A stretch of DNA of 64,000 nucleotides from Saccharothrix carnea. GTDB taxonomy: Bacteria > Actinomycetota > Actinomycetes > Mycobacteriales > Pseudonocardiaceae. Of this stretch, positions 1 to 7,852 are shown one piece after another. Location of the stretch: contig NZ_PYAX01000007.1 of the NCBI RefSeq assembly GCF_003014735.1, positions 124,001 to 188,000 of the forward strand. Direction: 5' to 3'. Below the pieces are notes generated by a model that worked only from the letters and a program-made list of their open reading frames with translations, had not been told where the DNA came from and made no database searches. Position numbers and translations under genes: made by a program. How positions within the stretch are numbered: the stretch's first letter is position 1; each line of letters starts with the position of its first letter.

Positions 1-78
1 ACCGGCGTGCTCAACCCGGGCAAGCTCCTCGCTGGCGACTTCACCCCGGCCGGGCTAGCGTCGCCTGGTGACCGGTGA
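1..78 (+). CDS. FAD-linked oxidase, C-terminal end (partial)
   Basis: The first reading frame is open from base 1 to a TGA at 76-78 and encodes about 25 residues. It begins TGVLNPGKLL, which resembles the closing motif of FAD-linked oxidases of the GlcD / alkyldihydroxyacetone-phosphate synthase type (typically GVLNPGK near the C-terminus). Only the tail lies in the window, so the substrate cannot be judged. The stop overlaps the start of the following amidohydrolase by 11 bases, which suggests one transcript. Confidence 0.5.
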   Translation, partial: TGVLNPGKLLAGDFTPAGLASPGDR

Positions 79-1264
79 CCTGCTGATCCGTTCCGTGCGG
101 CCGTGGCCGAACACCCCGGGCGCACCCCTGGTCGACGTGCTCTGCGAGGGCGGGCGCGTCTCGGCGTTCGGCCGCGACCTCGACCCGCCGCCCGCCGCGC
201 CGGTGGTGGACGGCCGGGGCGGCGTGCTGCTGCCCGCGTTCACCGACGCGCACGCGCACCTCGACTCCACCCGGCTCGGCCTGCCGTTCCGCCCGCACAG
301 CGCGGGTGACGGGCTGGCCGAGCTGATCGACAACGACCGCCGCAACTGGCGTTCCGCCGAGGCTTCCGTCGCGGAACGGGCCACCCGGACACTCGGCCGC
401 ACCATCGCGTCCGGCGCGACGCACGTGCGCAGCCACGCGCAGGTGGACGTCGACTCGGGACTGGAGAAGCTGGAAGGCGTGCTCGCCGCGCGGGAGGCGC
501 ACGCCGGGCGGGCGCACGTCGAGGTGGTGGCGTTCCCGCAGTGCGGCATCCTGCGCGAGAAGGGCACCGCCGACCTGCTGGACGCGGCGCTGCGCGCGGG
601 CGCGGACCTGATCGGCGGGCTCGACCCGGCAGGTTACGACCGCGACCCGGTGCGGCACCTGGACGTCGTGTTCGGGCTGGCGGAGAAGCACCAGCGCGGG
701 GTGGACGTGCACCTGCACGACGCGGGCACGCTCGGCGCGTTCCAGGTGGACCTGATCTGCGACCGGGTGAACGCGCTCGGCATGCAAGGGCAGGTGACGA
801 TCAGCCACGCGTTCGCCCTGTCCACTGTGGACGGTGATCGGCAGCAGAACCTGGTGGAACGACTGGCCGAGCACGACATCGCGGTCACCACGGTCGCGCC
901 GGGCGTGCGGGAACCGCTGCCGCTGCGGCAGTTGCGGTGGGCCGGTGTGCGGGTCGGCCTCGGCCAGGACGGCATCCGCGACTACTGGTCGCCCTACGGC
1001 AACGGCGACATGCTCGACCGGACCTGGCAGTTGGCCTACCGCAGCGGTTTCCGCCGCGACGAGCTGGTCGAGATGTGCGTCGACGTCGCCACCCGCGGCG
1101 GTGCGGCCGTCCTGGGGCGCGTGCTGGGCCTGACCGAGGGCGCGCCCGCGGACCTGGTGGTGGTGCCGGGTGACACGGTGACCGCCGCCGTGATGGACCG
1201 CGCCCCGCGCACGCTGGTCGTGCACGAGGGGCGTGTGGTGGCCGCCGAGGGCCGGCTCGTCTGA
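68..1264 (+). CDS. Amidohydrolase, cytosine deaminase-like
   Basis: A 398-residue metal-dependent hydrolase of the amidohydrolase superfamily, laid out like CodA. A small beta-sandwich is built from both ends. The first metal motif His-Ala-His lies at about residues 62-64 (DAHAHLDS). A second histidine cluster reads VDVHLHD, followed by ISHAF, and a late Asp lies in GLGQDGIRD. Such enzymes deaminate cyclic amidines or open ring amides in the cytoplasm. CodA has Glu in the proton-shuttling motif after the second metal histidine; here the equivalent reads HLHDAGTLG, so cytosine may not be the substrate. The GTG start at 68 overlaps the preceding reading frame, consistent with coupling to the upstream oxidase. 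Confidence 0.85.
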   Translation: MTGDLLIRSVRPWPNTPGAPLVDVLCEGGRVSAFGRDLDPPPAAPVVDGRGGVLLPAFTDAHAHLDSTRLGLPFRPHSAGDGLAELIDNDRRNWRSAEASVAERATRTLGRTIASGATHVRSHAQVDVDSGLEKLEGVLAAREAHAGRAHVEVVAFPQCGILREKGTADLLDAALRAGADLIGGLDPAGYDRDPVRHLDVVFGLAEKHQRGVDVHLHDAGTLGAFQVDLICDRVNALGMQGQVTISHAFALSTVDGDRQQNLVERLAEHDIAVTTVAPGVREPLPLRQLRWAGVRVGLGQDGIRDYWSPYGNGDMLDRTWQLAYRSGFRRDELVEMCVDVATRGGAAVLGRVLGLTEGAPADLVVVPGDTVTAAVMDRAPRTLVVHEGRVVAAEGRLV

Positions 1265-1336
1265 GACCGCAGACGGTGGCCGCTGGTGCCGTGAGGCGCC
1301 CCGCCGAGCGCCGGCAGCCACGGGCACCCGCCGCGG

Positions 1337-2047
1337 TCAGGCGTGAGGTGAGTCGCGCAGCGCCGTCACGCCGCGGTAGGTGAAGCCGAGGCGCCCGTAG
1401 AGCACGATGGCGGCCTCGTTCGCCGCGTCGACCATCAACCCGCACGTGCCGCGCTCGGCCAGCAACGCGCTCACCACGAACGAGCAGACCCGCCGCGACA
1501 ACGACCGGCCGCGGTGGTCGGGGTGGGTGGCCACGCCGGCGACGAAGCCGACGTCCGGCGCGGCCCACGCGTCCGCCGCCACCGACACCAGCACGCCGTC
1601 CACGTGCACGCCCGCCCAGCGCGAGGGTCCAGGCTCGCGCGGCCACGCCCACGACTCGGGGTTGGCCTTGCGCAGCAGCGCCTCCACGTCGTCCCACTCG
1701 TCCTCGGCCAGCCACCGCGCGCCCGCGGGGGCGTCCAGCGAACCGCCGCGCTCCATCCACCCGAACGAGCCCCGCACCGGCCACCCCAGCTCCTCGGCCA
1801 CGGCGGTGGTCACCAGCGGCCGGACCTCTGGCCGCACGTGCGCCCGCAGCAGCACCGCCACGTCGTCCGCGGGCCCCGTCAGCACCAGCCGGTCGAACCG
1901 GTACAACCCGGGTGCCAGCACGCCCACCGCGGCACCGTGCGCCCACGCCGACCCGCTGCGGCCGGGCAGCAGCGCCTGCGCGGCCCACCTCACCAGCGGA
2001 TCGTCGGTGGCGGCGGACACGTCGGCGGGAGAGGTCAGAACGCGCAT
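1337..2047 (-). CDS. GNAT family N-acetyltransferase
   Basis: About 236 residues. The C-terminal half carries the GNAT acetyl-CoA-binding signature: a beta-strand GVATHPDHRGRSLSRRV followed by a long helix, then a typical AAIVLYGRLGF strand-loop motif. The N-terminal half is a poorly conserved GNAT-like region, so this may be a double-GNAT protein with only the second half able to bind acetyl-CoA. I chose the ATG at 2047; a TTG six codons upstream is possible. It is transcribed away from the next GNAT gene, with about 35 bases between the two starts. The substrate is unknown. Confidence 0.8.
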   Translation of the reverse strand: MRVLTSPADVSAATDDPLVRWAAQALLPGRSGSAWAHGAAVGVLAPGLYRFDRLVLTGPADDVAVLLRAHVRPEVRPLVTTAVAEELGWPVRGSFGWMERGGSLDAPAGARWLAEDEWDDVEALLRKANPESWAWPREPGPSRWAGVHVDGVLVSVAADAWAAPDVGFVAGVATHPDHRGRSLSRRVCSFVVSALLAERGTCGLMVDAANEAAIVLYGRLGFTYRGVTALRDSPHA

Positions 2048-2082
2048 GACCGCATCATCACCCAAGAGCTACCCTCGCCCGC

Positions 2083-2490
2083 ATGGACATCCGCCGGATC
2101 ACGTCGTTGGACGCGGTGCTGGCCGCGGGCCACCTGTTCGACGACGCGCCGCTCGAGGACGCCACCCGCGCGTTCCTCGCCGACGACCGGCACCACCTGC
2201 TCATCGCCTACGTCGACGACGAGCCCGCCGGGTTCGTGTCCGGTGTCGAGACCATCCACCCCGACAAGGGCGTGGAGATGTTCCTGTACGAGCTGGGCGT
2301 GGACGACGCCCACCAGCGCCGAGGCATCGCCACCGCGCTGATCGGGCGCCTGATCGAGCTGGCCAGGGCACGCGGCTGCACCGGCGTGTGGACCGGCACC
2401 GAGAAGGACAACACCGCCGCCCTGGCCACCTACCGCCGTGCCGCCGCCGAACTGGACTTCGACACCGTCGCCGTCTCCTGGGGCTTCTGA
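2083..2490 (+). CDS. GNAT acetyltransferase, AAC(3)-I-like
   Basis: A compact 135-residue single-domain GNAT. The acetyl-CoA loop reads GVDDAHQRRGIATALI and is followed by a long helix and the strand GCTGVWTGTEKDN. The length, early position of the motif and final Tyr-rich helix resemble the aminoglycoside 3-N-acetyltransferase type I branch (AAC(3)-I) and its uncharacterised relatives. Resistance activity cannot be inferred from the sequence alone. It is divergent from the preceding GNAT gene and convergent with the FtsK cassette, ending two bases before that cassette's last stop. Confidence 0.8.
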   Translation: MDIRRITSLDAVLAAGHLFDDAPLEDATRAFLADDRHHLLIAYVDDEPAGFVSGVETIHPDKGVEMFLYELGVDDAHQRRGIATALIGRLIELARARGCTGVWTGTEKDNTAALATYRRAAAELDFDTVAVSWGF

Positions 2491-2492
2491 GC

Positions 2493-2921
2493 CTAGGCGC
2501 CCTTGCGGAACAGCGCCCGCTTCTGCAACGACTCCTCCAACGCCCGGAACGCCAGGTCCAGCGCGGTGTTGTACTCGCGCTGGTCGCGCGGCGGCACCGA
2601 CTCGTCCGGCGCGGGCACCGTGGTCATGGTGAACCACCGCTCGTCCCACAGCAGCCCGACCACGGCCTCCCAGTGCTCCGCGACGACCTGCCTGACCAGC
2701 TTCTCCTGGTCGATGACCTCGGCCATCCGGTCCTGCGACTCGGCCAGCCGCTCCAGCAGCTGCCGCACCCGCGCCCGGTCGGCGGCGCGCACCCGCTCCA
2801 CCGACTCGCCCGCCAGCGCGACGAGCTCCCGGTACCGCTCGATCGCCGAGACCGCCTCCACCTCCGCTGCGCCGTGCCCGCCGGTCCGCTGCGCGGGAAC
2901 GACTGAGGCGTAGCTGATCAT
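2493..2921 (-). CDS. Hypothetical protein of the FtsK cassette
   Basis: A 142-residue protein I cannot assign to a family. It is largely helical and charged through its middle (ERYRELVALAGESVERVR, then RQLLERLAESQDRMAEVIDQEK), suggesting a coiled coil. A tryptophan-containing stretch (EAVVGLLWDERWF) and a basic tail follow. There is no signal peptide or membrane segment. The ATG overlaps the stop of the FtsK-like ATPase gene by four bases (ATGA), so the two are very likely translationally coupled and work together. This is the last gene of the minus-strand cassette. Confidence 0.75.
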   Translation of the reverse strand: MISYASVVPAQRTGGHGAAEVEAVSAIERYRELVALAGESVERVRAADRARVRQLLERLAESQDRMAEVIDQEKLVRQVVAEHWEAVVGLLWDERWFTMTTVPAPDESVPPRDQREYNTALDLAFRALEESLQKRALFRKGA

Positions 2922-5689
2922 GGTTCCTCCCCGGTGTCGAACGGGATGACGACCTGCGGCCGCGAGTGCTCGAACCGGTCGAAGAACAGGCCGCGCCGCG
3001 GTCGCGGTGACCACGCCATGACCTGCTCCGGTCCGAACGACAGCAGTTCCTTGCCCTGGATGTCGAACGCGATCCACGCGCCGATGTCGTCGTAGACGCC
3101 CGGCGACAGGCTGTTCTTCAGCCGCTGCGCGCCACGCCACCAACCCAGCACGTGGGTGCGGTTCTCCGGCCCGTGCTTGAGCACGGTCCGCAGGCTGTCG
3201 ACCCCCGAGGCCCGGGTCGTCGGATCCTTCGCCTCCAAGAGGGTGTGCGCCGCGTCCACCGCGTAAACCACCAGATAGTGCGGTGCCGGTGACGTGCCCG
3301 TCTCGCCGGTCATGCTCGCGGTGATCCGGGCCGCCGTGTCGTCCACCAGTTTCCGGACGCCCTCCAAGCCGAGCAGCAGGTCGACCTCGTGGCCCGCGCC
3401 GCGCAGCTGCTTGGCCAGCCGCTGCGCGTGCGGTGAGGCGTCCTCGGCCAGGCACGCCAGGGTGAACCGGGCGTCACCCGGCTCGTGCTGGCGGGCCAGC
3501 GACAGCGCCGCGCCGCCCAGCACGCCCGCCGCGTCGTCGGCCAGCGAGCCCAGCACCGCGATGTTGCGGCCCGGGGTGCGGGCGAAGCGCACCTTCGCCG
3601 CGCTGCCCGCCACGTCGATCACCTGGCCCAGCAGCACGGTGGGGCTGCCGCCGTCCACCGGCCGCAACGCCCGGAAGTCCGCCACCGCGTGCAGCAAGGG
3701 CACCTTGCTGCCGTCGAACAGGATCGGCTCGGCCAGGTCCGCCGGGCGCAGGCGGTGCAGTTCGGCCTGCAACTTGTCGAACGTGCCCTTGGCGGTGGCG
3801 TCGGGGATGCGCGCCACCTCGTTGCCCGGCCGCACGCCCGACTCGTGGTTGACCACGGCGTGCCAGCGCGGCAGCTCCACCGCGGCGTCGTTCTGCGGCT
3901 CGGCCAGCACCCGCCGCGCCTTGGGCAGCGCGATGCGCACGGTGAACTGCTCGAAGATCGCCGACTTGCCCCAGAAGCCCTCGATGCCGGACACGTCCTG
4001 GCTCGACAGCACCAGGTGGATGCCCTGCGAACGGCCGCGCCGCGCCACGTCCTCCAGCAGCTGGGTGGCCTGCGCGGTGACCTGGTCGCGTTCGCCGAAC
4101 AGGTACTGGAACTCGTCGATCACCGCGACGATCCGCGGCCAGTGGCCGTGCGGGTCCTCCTCGCGCAGCTGCTCCAGCTTGGTGACCTCGTGCTGCTTGG
4201 CCGCGTCCGCCCGCCTGCGCATCTCGTCGGCCAGGAACGCCAGCAGCGCCACGCCGAACTCGCGGTCGGTGTTGACGTTCACCCCGACCAGCCGCGCGTG
4301 CGGCAGCCACGTCGGGTCCTTGCGGCCCGGCGCGAACTGCGCGAACGACACGCCCTCCTTGAAGTCCAGCAGGTAGAGCTCCAGCTCGTCCGGCGCGTAC
4401 CGGGCGGCCAGGCTGCCCAGCATGGCGTAGAGGAAGTTCGTCTTGCCCGAGCCGCTGGGACCGCCGATCAGCGCGTGCGGCGAGGTGTCGCCCAGCCCCA
4501 CGTGCACCGGCTCGCCCTCCAGGAACCCGACCGGCGCCAGCACGCCCGCCGCCGAGCTGTCCAGCCAGAAGTGCTCCGGCAGCAGGTCGGCGAACGTGCT
4601 GAGCCGGTTGCGGCGCTCCTCGCGCTTGTCCGCGATCGCCGCGCAGGCACGGGGCACCTGCGCGCGCGGCAGCGGCGGGTCGAGCGTGACGGTGACGTGC
4701 TTGCCGGTCATCGTGCAGGTCGCGCTGTGGTCGGCGGCGACGGTGACGGTCTCGATCGGCGAGTTGACCGTGACCGGGATGTCGACGATGAACAGCTGGA
4801 TCCCGGCCGCCAACCCGTTGCGCGCGACCCGCTGCAACTGCTGCTGGTGCTCCTCCTTCAACGGTTGCCGGTTGCCGAACAGCACCGCCACCCGCCACGG
4901 CTCGGTGCGCCGCCCGCCCACCGCCCGCACCGACTGGTGGCCCTCGGTCAGCACGCCGGTGTGCACGCGGCGGATGTGGTCGGACAGCTCGTCCAGCAGC
5001 TCGTGCAGCCGGGCCGGGTCGTGCACGGTCAGCAGGCCCGCCCGGGTCAGCGGGTACAGGCCGGGCAGCGCGCCGGTGAGCTGGCCGACGTCCCACACGT
5101 GGACGTGCACCAGGCCGGGCTGGAAGTGGCTCAGCACCCGGAGCAACAGGTTCTCGACCAGCGCCTCGGCGGTCGCCCGGCTCTCGTGGGTGGAGGAGAT
5201 GTGCAGGTGCGAGTGGTCCAGCAGCGGGACGGCCACCGGGAACCCGTGCGGCTCGGGCGCGCCGCGCACCTCACCGGTGCCGATGCGCCACAGCTCGGGC
5301 ACGCCGTCGCCGCCGTCGGCCGCGCCCGGTGTGCCGAGCCACGTCTCGGGCGGCCACGACGCCGGGCCTTCGGCCGCCGCGTCGACCAGCGCGGTCAGCT
5401 GGTCCGGGCCGCGTTCGGACCACTCGCGGAACGCCTCGACGCGGTCGATCATCGCCTGCGCCAACTGCTGCTTGAACAGCGGGTTCGCCAGCGCGCCCGC
5501 CAGCAGCGGGTCGGCCAGCGCCCGGTCGACGCCGTCGCCGCGCAGGATCACCTCGAACATGTCGCGGGCGCGTTCGTCGGCGAGGAGGCGGTGCTCGCGC
5601 GAGGCGTTGCCCAGCGCGGCGGCGACCGCCTTGCGGAACTCCTCGAAGGAGCCCTCGATCCTCCTGCGGCGCTCGTCACGCCTGCTCAC
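2918..5689 (-). CDS. FtsK/SpoIIIE-type ATPase
   Basis: A 923-residue protein with one clear FtsK/HerA-class P-loop domain in the middle. The Walker A motif is GGPSGSGKTN with its Lys near residue 416. An LYLLDFKEG strand and a Walker B RIVAVIDEFQYLF near residues 516-528 follow, then an arginine-rich sensor region (DVARRGRSQGIHLVLSSQ). The N-terminal 350 residues are helical and lack the membrane segments of FtsK. The C-terminal 300 residues contain a second, degenerate ATPase-like fold (FARTPGRNIAVLGSL) without an intact Walker A. The family pumps DNA or protein substrates by hexameric motors. The start GTG follows the previous stop by one base. It is neither chromosome-segregating FtsK (no membrane or gamma domain) nor an EccC with three P-loops. 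Confidence 0.85.
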   Translation of the reverse strand: MSRRDERRRRIEGSFEEFRKAVAAALGNASREHRLLADERARDMFEVILRGDGVDRALADPLLAGALANPLFKQQLAQAMIDRVEAFREWSERGPDQLTALVDAAAEGPASWPPETWLGTPGAADGGDGVPELWRIGTGEVRGAPEPHGFPVAVPLLDHSHLHISSTHESRATAEALVENLLLRVLSHFQPGLVHVHVWDVGQLTGALPGLYPLTRAGLLTVHDPARLHELLDELSDHIRRVHTGVLTEGHQSVRAVGGRRTEPWRVAVLFGNRQPLKEEHQQQLQRVARNGLAAGIQLFIVDIPVTVNSPIETVTVAADHSATCTMTGKHVTVTLDPPLPRAQVPRACAAIADKREERRNRLSTFADLLPEHFWLDSSAAGVLAPVGFLEGEPVHVGLGDTSPHALIGGPSGSGKTNFLYAMLGSLAARYAPDELELYLLDFKEGVSFAQFAPGRKDPTWLPHARLVGVNVNTDREFGVALLAFLADEMRRRADAAKQHEVTKLEQLREEDPHGHWPRIVAVIDEFQYLFGERDQVTAQATQLLEDVARRGRSQGIHLVLSSQDVSGIEGFWGKSAIFEQFTVRIALPKARRVLAEPQNDAAVELPRWHAVVNHESGVRPGNEVARIPDATAKGTFDKLQAELHRLRPADLAEPILFDGSKVPLLHAVADFRALRPVDGGSPTVLLGQVIDVAGSAAKVRFARTPGRNIAVLGSLADDAAGVLGGAALSLARQHEPGDARFTLACLAEDASPHAQRLAKQLRGAGHEVDLLLGLEGVRKLVDDTAARITASMTGETGTSPAPHYLVVYAVDAAHTLLEAKDPTTRASGVDSLRTVLKHGPENRTHVLGWWRGAQRLKNSLSPGVYDDIGAWIAFDIQGKELLSFGPEQVMAWSPRPRRGLFFDRFEHSRPQVVIPFDTGEEP

Positions 5690-5690
5690 G

Positions 5691-5942
5691 TCACAGCTCC
5701 ACGGCCAGTCGTTGGACCAGTTCCAGGCTGCCCACGATCAGCTCCAACTCGTCGGCGAACTTCTCGCCCGCCGCCACGAACCCGGCGGGCACCAGCGACT
5801 CGTGGTGCTGGGCGCTCGCGTCGAGCAGGATCCCGATCGCCTCGTCCAACGCGCTCTGTGCCTCCCGGACGCTGCGGTAGGCGTCCCGTAAGTACTCGCA
5901 GCTCTGCTCGAGAGCGAGCTTGACCTCGCCTACCGATGTCAC
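5691..5942 (-). CDS. Small helical protein of the FtsK cassette
   Basis: 83 residues, predicted from composition to be two helices around a Gly/Pro-containing loop (SLVPAGFVAAGEKF). No Trp-X-Gly motif, signal peptide or membrane segment is visible. It sits one base before the FtsK-like ATPase and one base after the other small helical gene. Both junctions use the same TGACGTGA pattern, so the genes are tightly coupled. Size and position recall partner proteins of FtsK/EccC-type motors, but there is no sequence evidence that it is secreted. Confidence 0.75.
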   Translation of the reverse strand: MTSVGEVKLALEQSCEYLRDAYRSVREAQSALDEAIGILLDASAQHHESLVPAGFVAAGEKFADELELIVGSLELVQRLAVEL

Positions 5943-5943
5943 G

Positions 5944-6204
5944 TCACAACCTGGAGTTGATGCTCTCGGCCTGGGAGATCCCGGCGCCGAGGTGCTTCTG
6001 CAGGTCGGTGACGCCGCTGACCACCTCGGCGAACCGCGCGTTCGCCTGCTCCACGTCGGCCTGGACGCTGCCCTGGGTGGCCGTGCTCAGCAGCGCCTGC
6101 GCGTCCTCGGCCAGGTCGGCGGCCTGTTGCAGGGCGTTCACGCTCTGGCCCGCCTTCTCGACGGCCTGTGCAATCGCGTTGCGGACCTCTTCGATGCTGG
6201 CCAT
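5944..6204 (-). CDS. Small helical protein, first gene of FtsK operon
   Basis: 86 residues, almost entirely alpha-helical and rich in Ala and Gln (for example AGQSVNALQQAADLAEDAQ and a final HLGAGISQAESINSRL). The pattern suggests a helical hairpin or four-helix assembly by oligomerisation. I recall similar proteins of this size beside FtsK-like genes in other actinomycetes, but without characterised function. There is no WXG motif. The ATG at 6204 is preceded by AGGAGGGG, about a dozen bases upstream. The roughly 90 bases before the gene are unusually AT-rich for this window and probably hold the operon promoter. Confidence 0.75.
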   Translation of the reverse strand: MASIEEVRNAIAQAVEKAGQSVNALQQAADLAEDAQALLSTATQGSVQADVEQANARFAEVVSGVTDLQKHLGAGISQAESINSRL

Positions 6205-6291
6205 GTCGGATCCCGACCCCTCCTGGCGAAACGGCTTGAGTCCTATAGTTGAAAGTAGTACCTAAAGTTTCACGATTCACAAGCAAGATCG

Positions 6292-6332
6292 GCTGACCGG
6301 GTGGAGGTGCAAATCCACTCGATCGGGTCAGC
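6292..6332. repeat. Nested inverted repeat, possible terminator or RNA structure
   Basis: GCTGACC at 6292-6298 pairs with GGTCAGC at 6326-6332, and inside it GTGGA at 6301-6305 pairs with TCCAC at 6314-6318. On the minus strand it lies just after the stop of the 276-residue gene and upstream of the small helical genes. No T-run follows on the minus strand, so a classical intrinsic terminator is not certain; an operator or RNA element is also possible. Confidence 0.45.
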
Positions 6333-6342
6333 GATGTCGATC

Positions 6343-7173
6343 TCAGTCGGGCACCGTCCACACGAATGCCGACGCCGGTGTCGCTGTCAGTTCCAGCGCG
6401 GCGATCCCCGCGGCCGGCACCGGTGTGGCTGACCAGCGGATCGTGCCGGAACCGTCCGACCACGCGACGTCCGACCAACCCGAACGGCCCAACGACGACA
6501 CGGCGTCGTGTAGCGCGACCGTGGGAGAATTAACGCTCTCGCCGAGGTCGATGTGCACGCTCAGTAGGTGCCCTTGTGGAGCCACTCGGGTGATCTTGCC
6601 ACTGCGCGCGACCCGACTCGCTACCGCCCGCGCCTGCCACTCGGCGCCCGCGGACCGGTCGGCAACCACGTCGACGCGCAACGACAGCCGCGTGCTGACC
6701 CGTCCGGGCTCCGGTCGTTGCGCCGAACCGCCCCCTTCCTCCCGGGGCGCCAAGGCGCTCTGCTGCGGATCACCGCCCGCCCACGCCTCCACCAGCAGCC
6801 GTTCGGCGCCCGGCACCAGGCCGTCGAGCAGCGCCGGGTCCTCCAGCACCGTCCACGCCGTGGGCGGCTCGCAGGCCACCCTCGGCGTGGGGAACTCGTC
6901 GCCCAGCCGCCGGACGAACGTGCGCACCGCGCGGGCCAGCGCGCCCGCCACGTTCTGCGTCGCGCGCTCGCCGCTGATCCGGCTGATCGTCACCGACCAG
7001 CAGCCGGGTTCCTCGTCGGAGCAGTCGATGGCCCGCACCACCCGCCCGCCGACTTGGCGCAGCAGTGCGGAGCAGGCGGCCCGCGCCTGCTGCTCGTCGT
7101 CGGCCGCCACCACCGCGGTGATCAGCAGCTCCAGGTCTTCTCCCACCATCTCGACGCGAATTGTCCACGACAC
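6343..7173 (-). CDS. Hypothetical protein with duplicated domain, FtsK-cassette neighbour
   Basis: About 276 residues from the GTG at 7173 (reading VSWTIRVEMVGEDLELL); an upstream GTG at 7230 and an internal ATG at 7149 are alternatives. No known family is recognised. The protein seems to contain two copies of a strand-helix-strand-strand-helix-strand unit. The first starts LELLITAVVAADDEQQAR and the second TRLSLRVDVVADRSAGAEW, separated by a low-complexity Glu/Gly/Pro linker. This would suit a ferredoxin-like fold. It lies in the same direction as the FtsK cassette, 138 bases upstream of it, and may be its first gene or a separately controlled partner. Confidence 0.65.
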   Translation of the reverse strand: MSWTIRVEMVGEDLELLITAVVAADDEQQARAACSALLRQVGGRVVRAIDCSDEEPGCWSVTISRISGERATQNVAGALARAVRTFVRRLGDEFPTPRVACEPPTAWTVLEDPALLDGLVPGAERLLVEAWAGGDPQQSALAPREEGGGSAQRPEPGRVSTRLSLRVDVVADRSAGAEWQARAVASRVARSGKITRVAPQGHLLSVHIDLGESVNSPTVALHDAVSSLGRSGWSDVAWSDGSGTIRWSATPVPAAGIAALELTATPASAFVWTVPD

Positions 7174-7367
7174 GCGTGGGGCTCGTGAGGGTGCCACTGA
7201 TGTCACCCATAAGCAGGGACTTGCGCGCACCCCTCGTGATGTCCGCTGATCAGGCCGTTTTGGTCGGTCTAATCGTCGTTCACACGATGCGGTCGGCGAC
7301 GTCCGGCGGCGCGCCGTGCGAGGTAACGATGTGAGCGCATGGCCATCTACGCCAAGGAGGTTCCACC

Positions 7368-7748
7368 ATGCGCAGCATCATCCGACTGGTCGCCGCGAGC
7401 GCGCTTTCGGTCCCGCTCGTCATCGGCGCCGCGGGCATCGCGTCGGCCGACGTGGAATTCGACCAGTCCGACGTGGCCGCCAACGCCAACGGCGCCGTGG
7501 TCTACGACCAGGCCGCCGGTGCCGACGACTACGGCAACTCGTACTACTACGAGCAGGCCCAGCTCGCCAGCCCGTACGGCGCGGGCTCGTACCTCGTGGT
7601 GTCGTGGGTGTACGACGGGCACGCCGGCTACTACGACCACTACTCCTGGTCCGGTCCGGAAGGTGCCTACGCCGGTGACACGAGCGCCACCGCCGACGCG
7701 CCCGACTACTCCGACGACTACGACGACGACAGCGACTACGAGGACTGA
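7368..7748 (+). CDS. Secreted Tyr/Asp-rich protein
   Basis: 126 residues with a clean Sec signal peptide: MRSIIRL, a hydrophobic core and a predicted cleavage after ASA at about residue 27. The mature protein of about 100 residues is strikingly rich in Tyr, Asp, Gly and Ser, and ends in a run of acidic and tyrosine residues (YSDDYDDDSDYED). It has no cysteine or known domain. An AAGGAGG ribosome site lies eight bases before the ATG. An extracellular or cell-wall-associated role, with divalent metal binding or tyrosine cross-linking, is possible but purely inferred. The gene is alone, followed by a strong hairpin. Confidence 0.7.
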   Translation: MRSIIRLVAASALSVPLVIGAAGIASADVEFDQSDVAANANGAVVYDQAAGADDYGNSYYYEQAQLASPYGAGSYLVVSWVYDGHAGYYDHYSWSGPEGAYAGDTSATADAPDYSDDYDDDSDYED

Positions 7749-7757
7749 TCCGTGACG

Positions 7758-7790
7758 GGGTGGGGCGGCGCCGCGTCGGTCGCCCCACCC
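7758..7790 (+). terminator. Hairpin terminator after secreted protein gene
   Basis: GGGTGGGGCG at 7758-7767 pairs perfectly with CGCCCCACCC at 7781-7790, ten bases after the stop of the Tyr/Asp-rich protein gene. No T-tract follows, as is common in high-GC actinomycetes. Confidence 0.6.
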
Positions 7791-7820
7791 GTTCGGGTCG
7801 CGGCGAACCACCCCCGACGC

Positions 7821-7850
7821 GTGCCGGCCGCGGGCGACCGCGGCCGGCAC
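7821..7850 (-). terminator. Hairpin terminator after lipase-like gene
   Basis: GTGCCGGCCGCGG at 7821-7833 pairs perfectly with CCGCGGCCGGCAC at 7838-7850 around a GCGA loop. It sits two bases beyond the stop of the minus-strand alpha/beta hydrolase gene, back to back with the terminator of the plus-strand neighbour. Confidence 0.6.
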
Positions 7851-7852
7851 TC

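Noticed and set aside
3485..5923. Very long open frame on the plus strand opposite the FtsK ATPase gene
   Set aside because: It is antisense to a well-defined ATPase, has no recognisable domain and has the amino-acid bias (His/Arg/Gln) expected from the reverse complement of high-GC coding DNA.
2493..6204. The FtsK cassette as a type VII (ESX) secretion locus
   Set aside because: Neither small protein has a WXG motif, the ATPase has only one intact P-loop and there are no mycosin, EccB, EccD or EccE genes nearby.
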